DNA from: Candidatus Caenarcanales bacterium
Lineage (GTDB): Bacteria > Cyanobacteriota > Vampirovibrionia > Caenarcaniphilales > Caenarcanaceae
Assembly: GCA_947489925.1 (NCBI GenBank)
Contig: CANLFK010000071.1
Location: 1 to 11,088 of the forward strand
Length of the DNA stretch: 11,088 nucleotides
Direction: 5' to 3'
The position numbers and the translations under genes were made by a program. Positions 7,157 to 11,088 of this stretch are shown piece after piece; positions within the stretch are counted from its first letter, which is position 1; every line of letters starts with the position of its first letter. The notes beneath the pieces were generated by a model, which worked only from the letters and a program-made list of their open reading frames with translations, did not search any database and had not been told where the DNA came from.

Positions 7157-8208
7157 TGTCGAATTATAATTTGCAGAATTTCAAAAATATTTGTTTGCTT
7201 AGGTCTGGAGCGATTGGCGATATTATTCATACTTTGCCTTTAGTAAATTTACTTTCGCATAAGTTTAAAAATAAAAAAATTACTTTTGCAATGGGGCGGG
7301 AATTAGCTGAATTAATGTCTTATGCCAAAGGATTAGACCAAATTGTTCCGATTTCAATTAATTCAAATATTTTTAATCTTATAAAACAAACTGAAACTTT
7401 AAAGCAAGCTTCTGATGGACAATTTGATTTATTTTTAAATTTACAGCCAAATTGGAAAACAAAATTTATTGCATATTTAATGAAGCCTAAGCAAATTTAT
7501 AATTATGAAAAATCTGCAAATATCTCTCCATATCAAATATCTCAGGGTCTTGATTTAAAACAACATGCTTGGGAAAATTTTGCTTTAACTTATTTTCATG
7601 AATTAGACTTGGCTAGCGAGAATATACAAAAATTTTTTCCTTTAATTGAATTGCCAGAAGAGCTAAAACAAAATAGTTTAAATTCTTTAGGTTTGAATAA
7701 AAAAGAAAAATACTTGGCTTTAGTTTTGGGTGTCGGACATCATCGACCTCATAGAGCTTGGCCTTTAGAAAATTGGCTTAATTTCATCGAATTAATTTTG
7801 AAAAAAGACTTTTCCGTTTCACAAATAATTTTAATTGGTGGATCTGATGAGGAATTTCTGGCTTATAAATTAATGCAATCTTTGCCGAGCTTTGCCAGAA
7901 GTCGAATTATTAATTTGTGTGGCAAACTGAATCTTTTGGCTAGTGCCGCTATTTTAAGTAATTGTTCTTTAGCCATAGGTGCAGATACTGGCCCAACTCA
8001 TTTAGCCTCAGCCTTAGGAGTTAAAACTATTGGGCTTTTTGGACCAACTTCTCCTACTAGGCATAGTCCGTTTTTTGGAATTGGTTTGAGTAATAGTGAG
8101 CATGAATGTTTAAAAAGCTGCTCTCAGAAAAAATGTTCTAAAACCTTATTAAATTGCATGGAAAGCCTTAAGCCTGAAGAAGTTTGGCTGGCAATGAATG
8201 AAGTTTAA
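7156..8208 (+). CDS. GT9-family glycosyltransferase (heptosyltransferase-like)
   Basis: The 350-residue protein has the size and two-Rossmann-fold (GT-B) layout of ADP-heptose:LPS heptosyltransferases. The N-terminal signature LLRSGAIGDIIHTLPLVN (residues 14-31) contains Asp22, equivalent to the catalytic Asp of WaaC. The C-terminal half has GVGHHRPHRAWPLENW (192-207), LIGGSDEE (226-233) and the sugar-nucleotide-site motif GADTGPTHLASALG (275-288, Asp277 and His282), followed by LFGPTSPTRHSP. Near the end four cysteines (318, 322, 327, 334; CxxxCxxxxCxxxxxxC) could form a metal site or disulfides, as in some GT9 members. It should act at the cytoplasmic face of the inner membrane on a lipid-linked surface glycan. 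Whether the sugar is heptose cannot be told. It overlaps the TMEM14 gene by one base and ends 12 bases from the converging next gene. Confidence 0.92.
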   Translation: MSNYNLQNFKNICLLRSGAIGDIIHTLPLVNLLSHKFKNKKITFAMGRELAELMSYAKGLDQIVPISINSNIFNLIKQTETLKQASDGQFDLFLNLQPNWKTKFIAYLMKPKQIYNYEKSANISPYQISQGLDLKQHAWENFALTYFHELDLASENIQKFFPLIELPEELKQNSLNSLGLNKKEKYLALVLGVGHHRPHRAWPLENWLNFIELILKKDFSVSQIILIGGSDEEFLAYKLMQSLPSFARSRIINLCGKLNLLASAAILSNCSLAIGADTGPTHLASALGVKTIGLFGPTSPTRHSPFFGIGLSNSEHECLKSCSQKKCSKTLLNCMESLKPEEVWLAMNEV

Positions 8209-8220
8209 TTTTTGGCGGTT

Positions 8221-8859
8221 TTAATAAGCTTTGATTTCATTATTCTCAATATCAATACTTTGTAAATCTGCTGATTGTTTAATAATAAAAAAGCCCTCTC
8301 TTTTGGCTTCTTCAGCTACTTTATCTGGAATTGCAAAGCCAGCAATCGCATAATAAATTTTATGGTCAGCTTGCTCTGAAAAAAGCTTTTTAAAATTAGG
8401 AATTTTTTTCTCTTTTATTTTCTCAATTAAGCTTGGATGAACTTTGTACTTAGTTTCAACGATTATAACCGAACTGCCATTCCAAAGTAATATATCAAAT
8501 TCATCAACCAGAGAGCCTTTTTTACGACAAGCATTTCGATCCGTAAAATCAACTTTAATTCCTTTAAATTCTTTGGTTTCTTTCAAAGCATTCCAGAAAA
8601 ACTCTTCAGCAACTTCACCATTATTATTGCCAATATTTCCTAATTCTTTTGATAATTTCGAAAGTTTTTCATCGGTTCGCTTCATCTGCTCATCAGTTAT
8701 TTTCATCTGCTCGCCAGTTTGTTTTATTTGCTCATCAGTTAGCTTTATTTGCTCACCAGTTTGCTTTATTTGCTCATCAGTTTGTGCCTGTTTAATCGTC
8801 AAATCAGCTAACATTTGCCTAATTTCCTGAAATGAATAGTTTTTTTCATCAAGATTCAT
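8221..8859 (-). CDS. Coiled-coil protein with PD-(D/E)XK nuclease-like domain
   Basis: The 212-residue protein belongs to the widespread group of proteins of unknown function with an N-terminal coiled coil and a C-terminal restriction-endonuclease-like fold (DUF3782-type; family name from memory). Residues 27-68 are six consecutive heptads (TDEQIKQ, TGEQIKL, TDEQIKQ, TGEQMKI, TDEQMKR, TDEKLSK). The C-terminal part has GEVAEEFFWNAL (81-92), DEFDILLWNGSS (119-130, Asp122) and VIIVETKYKV (131-140, Glu135-x-Lys137), which form a plausible D-E-x-K active site with Glu85 on the first helix. A nucleic-acid role, repair or self-versus-foreign DNA processing, is inference. The gene converges with the glycosyltransferase gene and has a TATAAT box upstream at 8895-8900. 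No Shine-Dalgarno sequence is seen. Confidence 0.8.
   Translation of the reverse strand: MNLDEKNYSFQEIRQMLADLTIKQAQTDEQIKQTGEQIKLTDEQIKQTGEQMKITDEQMKRTDEKLSKLSKELGNIGNNNGEVAEEFFWNALKETKEFKGIKVDFTDRNACRKKGSLVDEFDILLWNGSSVIIVETKYKVHPSLIEKIKEKKIPNFKKLFSEQADHKIYYAIAGFAIPDKVAEEAKREGFFIIKQSADLQSIDIENNEIKAY
8656..8781 (-). repeat. Six tandem 21-bp units encoding heptads
   Basis: Six in-frame 21-bp units inside the nuclease-like gene encode the heptads at residues 27-68. The first five are close at the DNA level (variants of GCTCATCAGTTTG plus TTTTATTT on the plus strand); the sixth is degenerate. The pattern suggests expansion by slippage or unequal recombination, with coiled-coil register kept because the unit equals seven codons. 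Confidence 0.85.
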
Positions 8860-8894
8860 AATTTTTATTAAATACTAAACTTTAAGCTAGTTAA

Positions 8895-8900
8895 ATTATA
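8895..8900 (-). promoter_or_regulatory. Candidate -10 box for the nuclease-like gene
   Basis: A perfect TATAAT on the minus strand, 35 bases before the ATG at 8859 and seven bases from the edge of the 8908-8953 repeat. No good -35 hexamer is seen; that region would fall inside the repeat. Confidence 0.4.
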
Positions 8901-8907
8901 CACAAGT

Positions 8908-8953
8908 TCTGAATCACAGATGGTCGCAGATGAAAGGATAAACAGGATTCAGA
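8908..8953. repeat. Left copy of a CAGAT-type intergenic repeat, imperfect hairpin
   Basis: The element begins TCTGAATC (8908-8915) and ends GATTCAGA (8946-8953), an exact 8-bp inverted repeat with a 30-base loop. The loop holds CACAGAT, CGCAGAT and a GGATAAACAGGATTCAG segment in loose 9-11 base periods. It resembles short CAGAT-rich repeats I recall from many bacterial intergenic regions. A related copy in opposite orientation lies at 9535-9577, on the other side of the toxin-antitoxin pair. Confidence 0.7.
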
Positions 8954-8963
8954 CCTAAAAAAG

Positions 8964-8969
8964 TATAAT
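8964..8969 (+). promoter_or_regulatory. Candidate -10 box for the toxin-antitoxin operon
   Basis: A perfect TATAAT on the plus strand, ten bases past the right edge of the 8908-8953 hairpin and 60 bases before the antitoxin ATG. The -35 position would lie within the right stem of the hairpin, which has no TTGACA-like hexamer. The remaining AT-rich leader to 9029 shows no Shine-Dalgarno sequence. Confidence 0.35.
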
Positions 8970-9029
8970 CAAAGAAATATAAGATAAAATTGAAATAATT
9001 AACTACTTAAATGCTAGTAAATCAAAAAT

Positions 9030-9239
9030 ATGAGCAATATAAGTGAATCAAAAGTAAATGTATTTTATTGGGCTTTTCAGTCTTTAGATAAAAAAGAGCA
9101 GAAAGCTTTACTGCAAAAGATTAATGATGACTGGGAAGATCAAAAAATTGGCTTATTAATCAAACAAACTGAAAATGAAGAAAACGCTTCTGCCGAGGAA
9201 ATTACAAATTTTAGAAATTGGCTGAAAGATGAAAATTGA
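9030..9239 (+). CDS. Putative antitoxin of a RelE/ParE-type module
   Basis: The small 69-residue, acidic protein is placed directly upstream of the toxin gene and overlaps it by 11 bases, the usual antitoxin-first order. The N-terminal part (about residues 8-36, VFYWAFQSLDKKEQKALLQKI and so on) is helical, and the C-terminal part is Glu-rich with an amphipathic end (EEITNFRNWLKDE), which would suit wrapping around a toxin. I see no clear helix-turn-helix or ribbon-helix-helix DNA-binding motif, so the antitoxin class is unknown. The assignment rests mostly on context. Confidence 0.7.
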   Translation: MSNISESKVNVFYWAFQSLDKKEQKALLQKINDDWEDQKIGLLIKQTENEENASAEEITNFRNWLKDEN

Positions 9240-9492
9240 AATAAAAAACTCTTTTATCAAGGAAGTTCGTAAATATTCGGGAGAAATAAAAGTAAAAATT
9301 GAAAAATTAATTTCCTTAGTTGAACAAGTAAATAGTTTGGCTGATATTAATGATTGCAAGAAGCTACAAGGGTTTCACAATTATTACCGAATTAGACTTG
9401 GTAACTTTAGAGTAGGAATTAAGTATCAAAATGATAAAGTTTACTTTGTAAGATTTCTTTCCAGAGGAGATTTTTACAAATATTTTCCGTAG
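9229..9492 (+). CDS. RelE/ParE-superfamily toxin
   Basis: The 87-residue basic protein has the length and pattern of RelE/ParE toxins, which either cut mRNA on the ribosome or inhibit gyrase. The N-terminus KIEIKNSFIKEVRKY is followed by a helical hairpin (about residues 18-45) and the typical beta-sheet core: KLQGFHNYYRIRLGNFRVGIKYQ (45-67), then VYFVRFLSRGDFYKYFP (71-87). This corresponds to the common 'L-x-G-x-x-x-Y-R-I-R-x-G-x-Y-R-V' and 'H-R-x-x-I-Y-x-x-F-P' signatures, with Arg54, Arg56, Arg61 and Arg79 as candidate active or RNA-contact residues. Which activity it has cannot be told. The start overlaps the antitoxin gene end, so translation is probably coupled. It seems intact. Confidence 0.88.
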   Translation: MKIEIKNSFIKEVRKYSGEIKVKIEKLISLVEQVNSLADINDCKKLQGFHNYYRIRLGNFRVGIKYQNDKVYFVRFLSRGDFYKYFP

Positions 9493-9534
9493 GAAAGAGA
9501 GCTTTAATCTTTAGCGGAAAAACTATACATAAAC

Positions 9535-9577
9535 ATCTGTGAAATCAGTGTTATCTGTGCTAATCTGCGATTCAGAC
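9535..9577. repeat. Right copy of the CAGAT-type repeat, inverted relative to the left
   Basis: On the plus strand four 7-base units with 2-3 base spacers are visible: ATCTGTG (9535-9541), ATCAGTG (9544-9550), ATCTGTG (9553-9559) and ATCTGCG (9563-9569), then ATTCAGA. Read on the minus strand it begins CTGAATCGCAGAT, matching 12 of 13 bases of the start of the left copy (CTGAATCACAGAT). The two copies therefore form inverted flanks around the toxin-antitoxin genes. The outer end overlaps the stop codon of the 9572-11026 gene. Confidence 0.7.
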
Positions 9578-11026
9578 AGCTCTTCCTCTTCCTGCTTGTG
9601 CTTGAATAAACGCTAAATCTGCGGCAGTAGGTTGTTCTTTTTTACCAAAAATTTTATTCCAAACAAAATCAATAACATTAAAACCAAGTCCAAGAGCTAA
9701 TACACTTCTAGAAATCCCTCCAAAAGTAAAATTACCAAATACAGCTGGATTTTCTTCTGTTCTTTTGCCATTAAAAAATGTTTCCAAATCATTGTGCCAT
9801 TCTTTAGTCTTTTCTATTTTTTTTGCCGTATTTAACTCTTCATCTGTTATGTCTTTAGCTTGTTTTGTTACTTTTTTTCCATCCTTGTCAGTTAAAGTAA
9901 CTTCAGAATCTCCAGATATATCATTCAATCCATGTTTCTTCTTTATTCCGTCAAGGAGTTTTTGTACCTTACTCTGTGCTACTTCTTCAGTTACTACTGG
10001 CGGAGTTGTTGGAGTTGTTGGAGTTGTTGGAGTAGCTGGCGGAACTGGTTGTCTTTGAGCTTCTCCGATCAGAGCCTCTATTTCTTTTTTTGCTGCAATT
10101 TCTTGTTCTTTAACGCTTTTAGTAATTGCCTTAGATGTTTCTAAATACTCCTTTAATTGCTTATTAGATGTTTCGGTTTTTAATAAATTCATGGCATTGT
10201 TTTCTGCAATTTTAATATTAGTTTGTAAATCAGCTACTTGCCTTTCTTTTCTTCCTCTTAAAACTTTAGCCTCGGTAGTTGTAGCATTTACATCCATTCT
10301 TTCGAGTTCTTTCCTTGCTGTTTCCAGTTCACTTTGCAAACCCTTTGCCTGTTTAGCATAATCTAAAACAGCTTGTCTTCTTTTTGTATCAGCAGGCAAA
10401 TTTACCGTAAGATCTTTACCTTCATGCCTTTCTCCTCTATTTTTATAAAAGGCATTTGAAAATGAGTCATTCTTATCATTAGGAAGATTAGCAATTTGAT
10501 CTACTACAGTTTTACGAAGATCACTAGAATACTGTTCTTCATTTTTTATAGTTTTGTCTCTTTCATTACGCTTCTTTAGAAGTTCTTGCTTTTGAGTATA
10601 ATTAGAAGACAATTCTCTGAAAGCTTTTGGATCTACTTCAGCTTGTGGCGTAGCTCCAGTTAATCTTTGAAACAAATTTCTATCTTTAGCATGCAACAGA
10701 TTATTAGCAAGCTCTTGATCCTTTTCACTTAATCCACCTGCTTCATATCTTCTTTTTAAGCCATTAACCGTTAATTCTGCTACTTTATCACCAGATAATC
10801 TTCTTTGTGCCGCGTCTTCTGGAGTACCAATACTACCATAAATATCACGGTGGACTGTTCCTCCAGTAGCTTTATGAGCAGTAATCTGGGTTTGAAGAGT
10901 TCCTTCATTATTATTCTGAATTGTTTCTACTTTCCCATTCTTTATTATCTCAGCCTTATATGTTCTGCCAACAATGTTAGTTACAATTGCTGGAGTTGAG
11001 CGTCTAGCAGTCGAAGGTACTGTCAT
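9572..11026 (-). CDS. Large coiled-coil protein of unknown function
   Basis: I do not recognise this 484-residue protein. There is no signal peptide. Order of regions: a Thr/Ser-rich N-terminus and possible beta domain (about 1-65); helical, charged regions likely to form coiled coils (about 135-175 and 215-325); a Thr/Pro linker (about 328-345, TPTTPTTPTTP); a Lys-rich domain (about 350-425); then one hydrophobic or amphipathic segment (about 438-460, SRSVLALGLGFNVIDFVWNKIF) and an Ala/Gln/Arg-rich tail. The layout suggests a structural, scaffold or membrane-attached protein, possibly surface-linked, but no function follows from it. The start has AAGGA nine bases upstream (11040-11036), the best ribosome site in the window besides that of atpA. 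The stop codon lies inside the right repeat element, so the natural C-terminus may have been changed. Confidence 0.8.
   Translation of the reverse strand: MTVPSTARRSTPAIVTNIVGRTYKAEIIKNGKVETIQNNNEGTLQTQITAHKATGGTVHRDIYGSIGTPEDAAQRRLSGDKVAELTVNGLKRRYEAGGLSEKDQELANNLLHAKDRNLFQRLTGATPQAEVDPKAFRELSSNYTQKQELLKKRNERDKTIKNEEQYSSDLRKTVVDQIANLPNDKNDSFSNAFYKNRGERHEGKDLTVNLPADTKRRQAVLDYAKQAKGLQSELETARKELERMDVNATTTEAKVLRGRKERQVADLQTNIKIAENNAMNLLKTETSNKQLKEYLETSKAITKSVKEQEIAAKKEIEALIGEAQRQPVPPATPTTPTTPTTPPVVTEEVAQSKVQKLLDGIKKKHGLNDISGDSEVTLTDKDGKKVTKQAKDITDEELNTAKKIEKTKEWHNDLETFFNGKRTEENPAVFGNFTFGGISRSVLALGLGFNVIDFVWNKIFGKKEQPTAADLAFIQAQAGRGRAV
10002..10037 (-). repeat. 9-bp tandem repeat encoding the Thr-Pro linker
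   Basis: Three exact copies of GGAGTTGTT (plus strand, 10002-10028) and a degenerate fourth (GGAGTAGCT) encode the TPTTPTTP part of the linker in the coiled-coil protein. Because the unit is three codons, changes in copy number would alter linker length without a frameshift. Confidence 0.85.
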
Positions 11027-11057
11027 GATTATAATTCCTTAAATTTTATAAGTAAGT

Positions 11058-11087
11058 TTTATAGAGAGTTATTAATAGTTAAACCAA
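11058..11087 (-). promoter_or_regulatory. Candidate promoter of the coiled-coil protein gene
   Basis: On the minus strand TTGGTT (11087-11082) and TATAAA (11063-11058) are 18 bases apart and lie about 30 bases before the ATG at 11026, leaving room for the Shine-Dalgarno site. The -35 match is partial and sits at the window edge. Confidence 0.35.
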
Positions 11088-11088
11088 G

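Noticed and set aside
8656..8781. Possible CRISPR array
   Set aside because: The 21-bp units are contiguous, have no unique spacers and encode heptads in frame.
8444..8830. Plus-strand frame rich in Cys/Ser/Ile repeats (CSSV-type)
   Set aside because: It is the antisense reading of the 21-bp heptad repeats in the nuclease-like gene, and the repeat pattern is explained by the real gene.
9156..9359. Minus-strand 67-residue frame across the toxin-antitoxin junction
   Set aside because: Antisense to both well-supported genes, with no independent support.
8908..9577. Insertion sequence or transposon with transposase
   Set aside because: No transposase or integrase frame exists between or beside the repeats; only the toxin-antitoxin genes are enclosed.
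9765..10144. Plus-strand frames rich in Val/Gly or Trp/Ser repeats
   Set aside because: These are antisense readings of the Thr-Pro linker repeat in the 484-residue gene.

Overview
The window is AT-rich bacterial DNA from what looks like a diderm (Gram-negative-type) organism. The signs of an outer membrane are a Flp/Tad pilus secretin N-terminus, a predicted lipoprotein with a lipobox, and a GT9 (heptosyltransferase-type) glycosyltransferase. No rRNA or tRNA is visible and I cannot name the lineage. A deep-branching or uncultivated group is plausible because the ATP synthase alpha gene stands apart from its usual partners and several genes are unrecognisable. No intergenic stretch exceeds about 170 bases.

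Layout. Positions 1-1284 (minus strand) hold the end of a Tad/Flp pilus cluster: cpaB followed by the start of cpaC, which runs off the left edge. Next is atpA (minus, GTG start), alone, preceded by an unrecognised acidic 173-residue protein. Positions 3681-5696 hold a CHMI-like tautomerase (plus) and two converging or facing envelope genes (minus): an unknown secreted protein and a lipoprotein that appears to be an internal duplication. Positions 5848-8208 (plus) hold an FHA-RDD membrane protein, a TMEM14-family small membrane protein and a GT9 glycosyltransferase; the last two overlap at TAATG. A PD-(D/E)XK-like protein with six heptad repeats follows on the minus strand.

Positions 8908-9577 form the most distinctive region. 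A RelE/ParE-type toxin-antitoxin pair lies between two related repeat elements in opposite orientation, both starting with CTGAATC(A/G)CAGAT. The left copy is an imperfect hairpin between two outward-facing TATAAT boxes. The right copy supplies the stop codon of the neighbouring gene. The window ends with a 484-residue coiled-coil protein of unknown function that has a Thr/Pro linker and one C-terminal hydrophobic segment.

Most genes lack a clear Shine-Dalgarno sequence. The exceptions are atpA and the 484-residue gene, both with an AGGA core nine bases before the start. I see no convincing new multi-gene system. The best candidates for follow-up are the repeat-bounded toxin-antitoxin cassette, the duplicated lipoprotein and the coiled-coil protein.
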